A DNA stretch of 64,000 bases, taken from positions 231,738 to 295,737 of the forward strand of contig JABYQR010000013.1 in NCBI GenBank assembly GCA_022592445.1, in the 5' to 3' direction. Each line of letters starts with the position of its first letter. Within the stretch, counting starts at the first letter, position 1. Under the pieces are notes generated by a model. It saw nothing but the letters and a program-made list of their open reading frames with translations, made no database searches and was not told where the DNA came from. The translations under genes were made by a program, and so were the position numbers. Below are positions 45,501 through 55,092 of this stretch, piece by piece. This DNA is from Cytidiella melzeri. Lineage: Eukaryota; Basidiomycota; Agaricomycetes; Polyporales; Irpicaceae.

Positions 45501-46237
45501 AGTTTTGATAAGCATCACAAGGCTGCATCAGCAGTAAACACTGGACAAAATTAATGATAACATATATGAATCCCCTTGTTACCATTGGTGACTACCTTTA
45601 TCAATGTGGGCTCCTTTTCCTGCAACCAAACTTATCAATTGTAGTACAATCACTTTATTTCAGATCAAGGTGCTTTTCACCAAAGGTGTTACCAATAGCA
45701 ATTGCCCTTACTATCGTCAATATTCATGGTCAGATTACTTGGCAATGTTCTTACCAGGAACAAAGTTGTTTCCTGAGGTTCTTTTTGGTAACAAAGTCAC
45801 TGGCTCAAGTAACTATTGCAGGCTATATAAATTATTCAATTTGCTATCAATAACATAATCACTTGTAACCCTGCTCCTGCAGTTTACCCTAATTGTATCT
45901 GAATTATTTAACGTAGTTCAACACCATTGAAAGGAAGACGTGTGTCAAACACTCTTTATCTCTGTGCTTTACTCCACAACTTGTTAATTCTGTACTCACA
46001 TCCGTTGTTGCACTTGAAACAATACAGCACAGTCCTCCTTCTTTCCGGAATGATTGCATGCTCCAGTGAAGACAAACCACCAATGTACTCTACATTACTC
46101 ATTTAAGAAACCACAACAAAATGACTTGGTCTAGCTGCTATCAGCGGCAGGTTTACTCACAAATCTGGCCCAAAAGTAACATTTCATTCAATCTTCAGGA
46201 ATTTCACTTGCTTCTTCCCGGCCTTACTAATGCTAGT
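42551..46237. mobile_element. Family F, copy F2: 3.7-kb foldback-like near-palindrome
   Basis: Ends are inverted: ACTAGCGTTAGCAAGGCCGG at 42551, and the inverse of ACTAGCATTAGTAAGGCCGG ending at 46237. Behind them are ~800-bp arms that match in inverted orientation with moderate divergence. The left arm is followed by about eight tandem ~140-bp units, the right arm by one. The modules next to the centre (about 44950) also occur inverted on both sides (44470-44850 against 45050-45240). Long inverted arms with tandem repeats and no gene are the hallmark of foldback elements. Confidence 0.65.
43350..44460 (-). repeat. Minisatellite, about eight ~125-150-bp units
   Basis: Each unit reads roughly TGTTGATGTCTGAACTGCC, CCCCATTGGAACTGCCACAG, TGTTCTGATTGTAACTCCTG, then GAGAGCAACT..., GTTGTGAAACTTTGTG and CTGATGCAACCATGTCC. 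Units begin near 43350, 43495, 43635, 43775, 43900, 44025, 44175 and 44320. Two neighbours (about 43775-44025) share an internal deletion, so they arose by local duplication. Confidence 0.85.
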
Positions 46238-46740
46238 CTTGTGCAGTGTTCACTGCTGATGCCAGAAAATTACTGGCTTCAAGAATGAAGGGCTTGAGGG
46301 TGTCTCATTAGATCAATTGCTAGAACATGTTACATGTGTCCTGTTGATCTCTGAACTGCCTTATCCCAATTGAACTGCCACAGGCCGTGTTCTAATTATA
46401 CCTCCTGCTTAGAGAGCAACTAGTGGCTGCAAACCTGTTTGGAAGAACCAAAGGCAGTGCTTGATGCTGATGCAACCACGTCCTTTTGATGTCTGAACTG
46501 CCTCAGCCCCATTAGAACTGCCACAGGCTGTGTTCTGATTGTAACTGCTCCTTAGAGAGCAACTAGTGGCTGTAAAACTTTGCAGAACAATCAAATGCAG
46601 TGCTTGCTACTGATGCAACCATGGGTGTCTGAACCGTCTCACCCCCATTGGAATAGCCAAAGGCTGTGTTCTGATTGTAACTGCTCCTTAGAGAGCAACT
46701 AGTGGCTGTAAAACTTTGCGGAGCAATCATCAATCCATCA
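46238..46740 (-). repeat. Further family F fragment with about three tandem units
   Basis: After the F2 end the sequence resumes in the inner part of an outer arm (GTGCAGTGTTCACTGCTGATG) and carries units near 46340, 46480 and 46620 in the same orientation as 43350-44460. Probably the rest of a second F copy. Confidence 0.65.
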
Positions 46741-46861
46741 TCTGTCTGCCATTGTGCCTGACAGCAATTTTTCAGCCTAGACCATCACTTGACCTTGTGC
46801 ATAATCACATCAAGAAGCTCTGACTTGACCACTTGTCTCTTGACAACAGTCAGTCTTAACA
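46727..46861 (+). repeat. 3' fragment of an LTR of family D
   Basis: CATCATCTGTCTGCCA...CAGTCTTAACA matches the last ~130 bp of the solo LTR at 54353-55092. Only the 3' end is present. Confidence 0.7.
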
Positions 46862-46962
46862 AAATACAAACACTTATGGTCTAGATGTTAATACACATAC
46901 ATCAAGCTAACAATGCTATTACAAGCAAGAAAGCATGCAATTTTCCAGAGAATCCAATCTAT

Positions 46963-47346
46963 CTAGGCAGACTTTTCTGAAGCCTCTATGCTAGCCTGAG
47001 TTTCCATTGCTATCAATTTTTCATGTTTTTCGTTTGCCAAGTCTAGCAAGTTGCGATATTCAAACCATGCCTCCTTGCGCCTCTCTGGATCTTCAGATGT
47101 TAGATGTTCTTTCCACGCCTGTATTGCAAGATGACAGTAGTGTTGCGCATCATTCATAAGATTTAGCATCTCTATCCCAGGTGGGGGTGCTCCAGATGCT
47201 GCGGAGTGCATCCATCTTGCTGCATTGACAGGGTAAGATGGCATGTAGGCTCCTTGGATGTTGCACGGATGGGCACACACAGTTATTGTATATACTGTCT
47301 TGGTGACAACAATGATAAGTAAAACAAGAGAGGCTGAGAACTGCAT
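46963..47346 (-). CDS. Hypothetical small protein behind leader cassette
   Basis: Unrecognised. The frame begins with an ATG at 47346 and a hydrophobic run (SASLVLLIIVVTKTVYTITV) resembling a signal peptide, but this part continues the leader and may be intronic. An internal ATG at 47244 gives a 93-residue product. That product is charged and helical (LMNDAQHYCHLAIQAWKEHL, then ERRKEAWFEYRNLLDLANEK) and ends EASEKSA. The leader upstream has a TATA box and three tandem donor-like units, closely related to the one before the ORF at 11296-11685. The two proteins are unrelated. Confidence 0.35.
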   Translation of the reverse strand: MQFSASLVLLIIVVTKTVYTITVCAHPCNIQGAYMPSYPVNAARWMHSAASGAPPPGIEMLNLMNDAQHYCHLAIQAWKEHLTSEDPERRKEAWFEYRNLLDLANEKHEKLIAMETQASIEASEKSA

Positions 47347-47851
47347 GACAATGTTGGTTGTCGAATGGCAATCTGAGATATGAGAGGAGTACAGATTGCT
47401 AGGTATGAGTACACATAACCCTAATGCAACAAAAACAATGATGTACTCACCAATCGGTGCTGGAGAGCCAGAAATGTGTCAAAGTGCAATTTCAAACACA
47501 GAACTGTAAGATAGCCAGCTATATAGACATTTTCAGTACAGTGATCCAAGCCAAGTGTTACACAAACAACAGTGTACTTACAAAGTAGTGCTAGAGCAAT
47601 AGAGATGTGTCAGAGCACAGTTAGAAAAGAGTACAGTAGTATGGCTGGCTGTAAGAGCAATCTCAGCAGAGGGATTCAAGGGAAGTACAACACTGACAAC
47701 AATGTGATCACTAACCAGTGTTGAATCAACAAAAAATGTGGAGTAATGGGGGTCTGCTGAGATACAAGGTTTGTAGCAATGGACTATATATATGTTGCAG
47801 TTTATTTGCAGTGCTAATGAGACACATGGCATGTACGTTGCCAAGGCACAT
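47347..47851 (-). promoter_or_regulatory. TATA promoter plus tandem splice-unit leader, copy 2
   Basis: Minus strand: TATA box CATATATATAG (about 47794-47784), then units opening GTGATCAC (47711-47704), GTAAGTAC (47581-47574) and GTGAGTAC (47450-47443), spaced 130 and 131 bp. CTTACAG acceptor-like sites lie at 47655-47649 and 47510-47504. The second donor to the second acceptor would define a 78-nt intron, a normal fungal size. Confidence 0.55.
47459..47851 (-). repeat. Left arm of a ~390-bp inverted repeat
   Basis: Nearly identical, in inverted orientation, to 48444-48832. The 84-codon frame common to both arms is unchanged. The few differences that I see lie near the inner splice unit (GTCTATATAG against GTTCATATAG). 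Confidence 0.9.
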
Positions 47852-48150
47852 CTACATGCTAATGAGAATGATGAAACATGTTTGACAGTAGAAATATATT
47901 CTGATAGACTACAGCGCTAAGGTACTTTATAATTCTGGAGTCCAAGTGCAGCTGGAGCCCTAGGACATGTACACAGAACATTGTGCACGAAATACTAATG
48001 TTATCTGTACAAGGCAATACTGCTTTAACATTTTAGATACAAAGCTGAGCTTCAATATCATGAGAGCATGTGAAAACCCAACTGTTGCTGACAAGGTACA
48101 AGTACTGTCTATTGGACTACTTGAGCTACTAAAGTGGTCTGTGCTATTCT
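47852..48150. other. Spacer of the inverted repeat, no gene
   Basis: AT-rich spacer without a recognisable feature, ending at a family F terminus (48151). Confidence 0.4.
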
Positions 48151-48443
48151 ACTAGTGTTAGTAAGGCTGGTGAGTGGCAAGTACAATTTCTGAAGGTTGA
48201 ATAATATGCAGCTTGATCTGGGATAAAGTGACTGTACTACATTTAATAAGTTTGGTTGTAGGAAAAGCATTCATCAAAGCAGTTACTGATGGTAGCAAGG
48301 GGATTCCTATATCTCATCATTAATCCTGTGCAGTGTTTACTGCTGATGCAACAATCATGTGTTACAATTCCTGAAGAATGAAGAAGATTTGTTCCAATGT
48401 GCTTCAGCACATTGATGCCTTTTCAGATGTGACTCTTTTGTTT
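48151..48443 (+). repeat. Family F fragment, copy F4
   Basis: Starts ACTAGTGTTAGTAAGGCTGG, skips most of the arm, and continues with arm-inner and centre sequence (AATTCCTGAAGAATGAAG at 48366) up to the inverted-repeat arm. Confidence 0.65.
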
Positions 48444-48832
48444 CCCAGGCAACGTACATGCCATGTGTCTCATTAGCACTGCAAATAAACTGCAACATAT
48501 ATATAGTCCATTGCTACAAACCTTGTATCTCAGCAGACCCCCATTACTCCACATTTTTTGTTGATTCAACACTGGTTAGTGATCACATTGTTGTCAGTGT
48601 TGTACTTCCCTTGAATCCCTCTGCTGAGATTGCTCTTACAGCCAGCCATACTACTGTACTCTTTTCTAACTGTGCTCTGACACATCTCTATTGCTCTAGC
48701 ACTACTTTGTAAGTACACTGTTGTTTGTGTAACACTTGGCTTGGATCACTGTACTGAAAATGTTCATATAGCTGGCTATCTTACAGTTCTGTGTTTAAAA
48801 TTGCACTTTGACACATTTCTGGCTCTCCAGCA
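48444..48832 (+). repeat. Right arm of the inverted repeat (leader cassette copy 3)
   Basis: Inverted twin of 47459-47851 with TATA box (ACATATATATAGTCC, about 48500) and donor-like GTAAGTAC at 48710-48717. No ORF follows. Beyond it, family F centre sequence resumes (48841-48935). Confidence 0.88.
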
Positions 48833-48997
48833 GCTATCCAATGCTGAATTATATGTAAAGATTTGTACCCATATGCAGTCTGTAAAAATCAAAAACTGCA
48901 TTTTGATTGCAAACATGATCTGATACAAAGCTAAGGCAGACAACACGCAGAGGGGGCACCCTTATGTAAGCGTGATGTCACACGTGACATGACGTGA

Positions 48998-49410
48998 CAT
49001 AGTGCTGAAATCTGGGATTTCAACTTCGACCGCGACCTCGACACCACTACCTCTGCGCAATCACTAGACCACGGACCTCTTGTCAGATGGATCATCCGTC
49101 GCACTGAGGTCTGTGACGATGACAACATCCTGTTGTCTGCTGGTCAGGCCTCTCCAAGACTCTCACTTGCCTATGTCTCACGCCTGCGAGGAGGTACAAG
49201 GAGGCTGCTGTCAGAGCAACTGTGCACAGCGCAGCCTCCCCAATCTGACTCAGCGGGTATTCCTGAGGACAAGCCCAACGGCTCCTTGTCTGGTCTAGAC
49301 TTGTTTGCCTTGTACTTGTTTTGCCGGACTTGACTGCATCCTTCGTTCACTTTGACGGCCCTCACCTGCTTCAGAAACTTGCCTGGCAATCGGCATACAT
49401 TACGATGACA
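48998..49410 (+). CDS. Hypothetical partial gene with a splice donor
   Basis: Open from the TGA at 48995 to the stop at 49331. Text: EIWDFNFDRDLD, WIIRRTEVCDDDNILLSAGQ, SRLRGGTRRLLSEQL. A second frame overlaps and runs DLTASFVHFDGPHLLQKLAW to ITMT, immediately before a consensus donor GTAAGTAC at 49411. The change of frame near 49320 may be a small indel. No ATG starts it, so the 5' part is missing or in an upstream exon. No domain recognised. It looks like an exon pair of a real or captured gene. Confidence 0.35.
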
Positions 49411-49558
49411 GTAAGTACTTATACTAGTTCTTGTTGTGCACATCATGTACATGTATGGTGTATATATATATATGCTTACTGCAATTCAAAGTTTGACCGA
49501 GCTGAATGCGAGCGCAGGAACCGCGGTATAGGGTGGCTACCGGTATATGTAGTTTACT

Positions 49559-49906
49559 TTATGGTAAAGGCGCGTTTTTTGTGTAGCGGCGCTTTCTTTT
49601 AGTCTTGCGCTTCGCATTTTTGGCTTCAACAGCCACTTGCTGAGTGGTAGTGAGTATCTGGGAAAAAATAGTGACATTGGACTCATTTTGATCATTTAAG
49701 CAGCCTTTCTCCGCCTCTTCAGCATCTTCCCCACCATTGTCTTCAAAGTCAGACCAGTCAAGGTGAGCCGCTTCAGCTTCCTCGTCAATAGGGGGGAGCC
49801 ATTCGCGTGCAGGGTCTGGGACCTCCTCCAGAATGACTGTAGAGGCTCTTCTTGCCTTCGCAAGGTTGTCAGAGCGTGCCTGAGCAGCCTTCAAATTCGG
49901 GGCCAT
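49559..49906 (-). CDS. Hypothetical acidic/basic protein, 115 residues
   Basis: The ATG at 49906 gives MAPNLKAAQARSDNLAKAR, then an acidic middle (EEAEAAHLDWSDFEDNGGED) and a basic C-terminus (KNAKRKTKRKRRYTKN). No enzyme motif. From memory, N-termini of this type occur in repetitive basidiomycete proteins linked to transposons, but I cannot name the family. The basic tail may be a nuclear localisation signal. It may continue in another exon. Confidence 0.4.
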   Translation of the reverse strand: MAPNLKAAQARSDNLAKARRASTVILEEVPDPAREWLPPIDEEAEAAHLDWSDFEDNGGEDAEEAEKGCLNDQNESNVTIFSQILTTTQQVAVEAKNAKRKTKRKRRYTKNAPLP

Positions 49907-50319
49907 TGTAGGAAACAGTTGCAGGAGGTATACAATATTTTGTCTCTCATTTCACCTCCTTCCTGCCTTTCCACTATTCCGTTTCACCTCTTTTCCGCCC
50001 GCCCAGTATGTGCCTCAAATGTCATGTGAAGACTTATGTAATGCTTAGTAATGCTTATATAACACGCTGAATATTGCACCTCTCGAACCAATAGTTTCAC
50101 CATTTGACGCGCCAAAAATGAATCACAAAAAAAATTATAAATTCCGTATCAGGAAGGTATATACTACAGCTAGCGGAATTTTCTTCAATACGAATTGAAG
50201 CCCTTCAGTATCTGCATCAAATGTATCAAGCACATTACAGCCAAGCATGACGATGTGGTGGTGGATAGCTTTGCAAGTTGCGTGACGGTCTGCTTATGTA
50301 AGGGGGTGCCCGTTCCTGA

Positions 50320-50640
50320 TGGTGCCTGCCTTACAAAGGGCTGATAACAAGGCCAGTGTGATGCCATCAGCTGTATTCACTGTGTTGTTATTGACACTGT
50401 TACTGTCTGTATTCTGCCATCAAATTCCCACACTTTGGGGGACAAAAAGGTCACATCTGAAAAGGCATAAATGTGCTGGAGCACACTGGAACAATTCTTC
50501 TTCATTCTTCAGGAATTGTTACAACAAACAACAAGCAACTTTGGCCTTGCTAATGCAAACAAAGAGTGACTTAGGCCTCGCTAGGGCAATTGACAGGCAA
50601 ATTTAGCCTTGCTAAGGCAGAAATGCAACAAGTTGTTTGA
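50320..50640. repeat. Family F centre fragment (F5) and a 3-copy GCCTTGCTAA repeat
   Basis: 50335-50519 matches the centre block of F2 (44870-45050). Next to it, 50536-50640 holds three ~30-bp repeats with GCCTTGCTAATGC, GCCTCGCTAGGGC and GCCTTGCTAAGGC, the inverse of the family terminus GTTAGCAAGGC. Confidence 0.65.
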
Positions 50641-51129
50641 ACCACTGAATGACGTCAGCGGGATATAGCAAAATTGTGTAGAAGATTCGGTGCGGGGAAA
50701 GGTTGCCTGCGCGAGTCAATTTTACTATGGACTTTACAACACCAAAACTTGTAGCTTTATGTAATGTTACAATGACTGCTATCTGAGCTCCTAGATCCAG
50801 TCACCTGAATCTTCTGTGGCGCCAAAGCACTGCAGCTTGAAACACGAGCCTCAAACTTCAATACTGCCCTCAACAATTACCTGGTGGGAGGGTGCTTTGT
50901 ACCTTTTGGGAGGCAGGAGGGGAGCAGGTACACTACAATTGGCCCAACCACTATTTTGCCAATTGGGTACGTTATTATACGTCTATATACATGGGAAAAC
51001 ACTTTCAATTAAGTGTGCAATTTTATTTTACAAGATGATCCCATGTGTGGCCACCCATCTCTCGCTCGACCATGTTTAATGTATAGCACCTTCTCCTTTG
51101 TCTCAAATAACATGGTTTGTTCACCAATA
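50641..51129. other. No recognisable gene
   Basis: A small plus-strand frame (50816-51079) has no motif. Nothing else identified. Confidence 0.4.
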
Positions 51130-51891
51130 CATTGCATATGTATCCAAATTTAGCTGAATAAACCCACTAGACGTTAGGAGCAGTACATGTATATACAGAG
51201 GACCAGACACCCCTGTGGCCACTACAGATCTGGCTACAGTGAGAGATCTATCAAAAATTAATACAAACAGACTTCATAATCATGTTCTACACACTTGATT
51301 ACCCTATACTACCAAAAAGAATGAAGTGAACTGAAGGAGTAGCCATAGACCTATACCATACAGTGCTCATTGTTGTAGATAGTGAGCAAGGGAGTGGGGA
51401 CATTGCCAGAGATAATCCGCGCGTGATTGATGGGAAATGATGGTGAGCACGAGGGCGGGAGCACAATGGCTAGGCAGAAACTGATGATCTTAGATATCTG
51501 ACTTAACTCTTGAAGGGTTTATAGAAAGGTGAGAGAACAGCCTAGATCCCCGGCTAATCAGGGGCCGTACTGGTCATTATGATGGCTTCTCATGAGCCCT
51601 TTACTGCAGGACAAATAGGTGATAGAGTACCTGATAATGTTGTAGACGAGGACAAAGTACAGTCAGCACTTGCACGCAATAACTGTTAAAGTGATAGCGC
51701 TGGTACAGCGTGGTCAGAGATGTGAATAACAAAGGTAAAATACAGATATCCTACCTGGTACAGCGTGGTCAGAGATGAAGCCACACCGTACCAGTTTCAT
51801 TGCTCTATAACCTGACAAACAACCTGAATGGAAAACTGGCGCTGATGTGTACATAGTCAATCATCCCTCGGCCGTGTCAACCCTCAACACC
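51130..51891 (-). repeat. Putative 3' LTR of Copia-2 (outer end uncertain)
   Basis: On the minus strand the polypurine run TCAAGGGGGGG directly precedes TGTTGAGGGTTGACACGG at 51891. A TATA-like TGTATATACATG lies near 51193. The distal boundary is not resolved. Confidence 0.5.
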
Positions 51892-54347
51892 CCCCCTTGA
51901 CCCGTGTCGAGGCCTAACAGAAGTATCACATTTGCATGGAGAACACACAGAAGAGGTGTTGTGACTATGTTGGCTATGTTCTCCCTTCCTGGAACTATAC
52001 AGACATTGATGAGTCAGTTATTCACACAATTGCGTATGACAGATATCAATATGCTTCATCCATGTATGTCCGTGTGGATTGTGCGTGCAGGCTACAGTCC
52101 CGTTGTTATCACAGAAGAGACCATGGCATACAATTGCGGAAATCTAAGTTTGGTAAGGAGTTGATGCATCCACAGGATTTGGCATGCTGCATGCGTGCAA
52201 GCTAGATACTTGGCTTCACAGGAGGATAAAGCAACAACAGCTTGTTGCTTAGAACTTCATGCAACAGGTGAGTCACCAATCATCATGACATATCCAGAAA
52301 TTGACTGTCTCTGCTCGCTCATGCCCAAGTCCAAATCTGTGAATCCTCGGAATAGCGGATACCGGTGGTCCATATGGCCCAATCTCAGACCCACTGATCA
52401 AGATCCTTGCAGGTTTTGTAACAGGTGCTTTGCGGCAGCCCAACATGCCTAACCATAGTTTGACATGAACTTGGCAAGCTCTCGTACCGCAAAAGTAACA
52501 TCTGGTCTTGTGGTAGCAGCGAGATACATGGCCTTGCCCACAACAGCACAGTATGGTAAGTCCTTTACTGTGTTTTTCTCTTTGTCGGTCTTTGGACAGT
52601 TGTCGGTGGTGAGTAGAACCCTGGGAGGTAAAGGAGTAGTAACTGGATTACATGACTCCATACCAAATTGCCATAGGATAGAGTCGATGTAGGCATCCTG
52701 TGTGAGCAACAAACTTTGACATTGTCGGTTCCAAGTGACCTTGCATCCGAGGAGCCACTCTACGTCTCCATTCTCTGTGATCTTGAACAATGTGTGGAGT
52801 TCATTGGTGACATCATTGGACTCATGTTTTGAAGTTGAAGCAAGTAAACTGTCATCAACTGATGTTACGGAGATGGAGTTGTCATTTGTGTTCTGCTGGA
52901 CATTTACACTCCAATCAGATTGACAATGCTTGAATTTGAGCATGTGATATTTGTTCTTGAACTTCAAATACCAAGTGCGGCCTGCCTGCTTGAGTCCACA
53001 GAGTCCTTTGTGCAGGTACCAGTATCCCGGACCAGCAATCTCGGGTCCCCACATATAAATCTCCTCCATCAAGGGGCAGTTGAGGAATGCCGTCTTGATG
53101 TCAGTGTGCCTGAGCTGCAGGTCTCGGAAAGCTGTCTTGGCCAGCACAATGCAGATTGAGTCCCAGCAAGCAACAGGCGCAAATATGTACGTGAAATCTT
53201 GACCGAGTATCTGCGTGAATCCCTTTGCAACAAGATGTGTCTTGAACCGGGAAATTAATCCATCGGAGTTGTGTTTGATGTGCAATACCCACTTGCAGTC
53301 AACTGCTTCTCTTCCGGCAGGAATGCTGTCTACCTCCTCATACACTCCCTTCACTTGCAACGCCTCAAGCTTCTCATAGATTGCAGCAAGCCATTCTGTT
53401 CAGTAAACAGACCGCTGTGCCTGTTTGACTGATTGGGGATTGGTGGTGTTAGGGTCATTGATGGGAGTGAGACTCACATGTTGTCTTGGCATTCAGTATA
53501 TCTGAGACAATGCGTGACAGCGAGTGGGATAACAGTTTGACTTTCACTTCATTCCCAAGTGTGAGGATGTTGACTAATGATGATTGGAGATCTCCGAGGT
53601 CTTTGAGATTCAGCCCCCCTTGTCCAAATACTCAAGATTGTGTAAGCCGCTGTAGCAAGTGTATAGTGTGCCACGGCCAAAGCGTACTAATTGAGGGTAC
53701 GTTCCTGAATACGCAGTCACAAACATGTCTATATGCATTGGATGCATTCATGATGACTCACAAATGAGTGCAGTCATCATTCAGCTCCTCGGGAGCATTC
53801 ATGGGAGTATTTGGCTGATTCCTGTATGACAGGATCAGTTTCATACATGTCAATGTGTTCAATGATGACTCACGCTTGAGCGTTGTCATCATTTGGCTCA
53901 TTGGGAGCACTATGCAATCAAGAAACCAACTCTCTGTTTCCATCAAGACATCTTTCCATAGTCTGACCGTAAAGGTTGAGGAGCAGGTGAAGACATAGGC
54001 ACATCACTGTGAAAAATGATGTCCTGTCACACACAGACAGCATGGAATTGAGGGAATCAAATGAGATAGCCCTTAGCATCAGGAGCATAGCTGACAAAAT
54101 GGTTAGACTCTCCTCAAGGCTTGAACTTGGGAAGAGTATTGGACAGAGTTCTGCGGCAGGTGACGTGGCAGCCAAACAGGTGAAGATTTGAGATATCAGG
54201 GCGTTTTTGGAATAGAGAATAGAAAGGTGTGTAGCTGCCTGCTAGCACAGAGTGAGGAAGTCAACACTTGAGATGAACGGCGCATAAGACTGAAAATGGC
54301 CAAAACCAGTTGGAGAGGTCACCGTCAATGAGCATTGCACCCGCCAT
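51892..54347 (-). pseudogene. Copia-2 RT and RNase H, with integrase C-end
   Basis: Minus strand. RT is open from about 53360 to 52449: DCKWVLHIKHNSDG, HTDIKTAFLN, LCGLKQAGRTWY, HCQSDWSV, TSVDDSLLAS (the YVDD box reads SVDD, both Asp kept), VEWLLGCKV and TRPDVTFAVREL. RNase H remains in broken frames to the left (SGYVMMIGDSPVA, SSKQQAVVALSSCEAKYLA). To the right (54300-53900), KRPDISNLHLFGC is the conserved integrase/RT linker. Stops between 53400 and 54100 show decay. The integrase core lies beyond LTR-D. Confidence 0.85.
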
Positions 54348-54352
54348 GGTAG

Positions 54353-55092
54353 TGTTATGAACGGTCTTCACACCCTATTATTTTTCTTTACTTCTTCGAT
54401 TGCCTTGATAACTAGTTATCTTCTTTACAATTATCTCTACAATCCAACTCGTCTTTCCTCCATCATTCACTGATCCACATCGCCTCCGTTCAACACAGAC
54501 TATTATGTTATCAGTCGCCTTCTGGTGTCCATTCAAACCTCGGACCTAACTCCGATTGGTTACCACTGCCTTGGTTCAACCCTCGGCCTTTCCATACCTC
54601 CGTTACCACTCCATTGAGTCCAACCCCATCTATCCCCTGTTTTGGGTCCAACCCCGTCTATTCCCTGTTTCGGATCCAACTCTGTCTATCCCCTGTTTTG
54701 GGTTCAACCCCTTCTCTATTGATCTCTGCCTCATGTTTCACCTTTCTATTGTTCCTTGTTTCTGCACCTTGACGGTCTTTTCTCTCATTGGCTTTCCAGA
54801 GTAGTGGCTGTTCTCTGTGTATTGTTCTTCCTTTCTGTTCCTCCAATTCGCTACCACTACCCTGGACTGGTCCAAAAGTAGTTAGGTCAACATGTATAAA
54901 TAGCCGCTAGACATGGGGCTAGAACCTCAGTCTATCCACTTTGTATCAATATTCCTTCTATCGACCCATCATCTGTCTGCCACTGTGATTGACAGCGACC
55001 GCGCGGCCTAGACCATCATCAGACCTTGAGTGTAGCCACACCAAGGGGTTCTGACCTGACAACTTGTCCCTTGATGATAGTTGGTCTTAACA
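54353..55092 (+). mobile_element. Solo LTR of family D
   Basis: TGTTATGAACGG...GGTCTTAACA, 740 bp, with a perfect 5-bp duplication GGTAG (54348-54352 and 55093-55097). TATA box TATAAATA near 54896. Inserted in Copia-2 integrase. A 3' fragment of the same family is at 46727-46861. Confidence 0.92.

Noticed and set aside
42551..46237. Helitron ending in CTAG
   Set aside because: The CTAG end and AT-rich context looked suggestive, but both ends carry the motif as inverted repeats and no 3' hairpin or 5' TC end is seen.
47578..48712. Two identical 84-88-codon frames on opposite strands
   Set aside because: They are the two arms of an inverted repeat and span TATA, donor and acceptor signals, so the shared frame reflects recent duplication and not a conserved protein.
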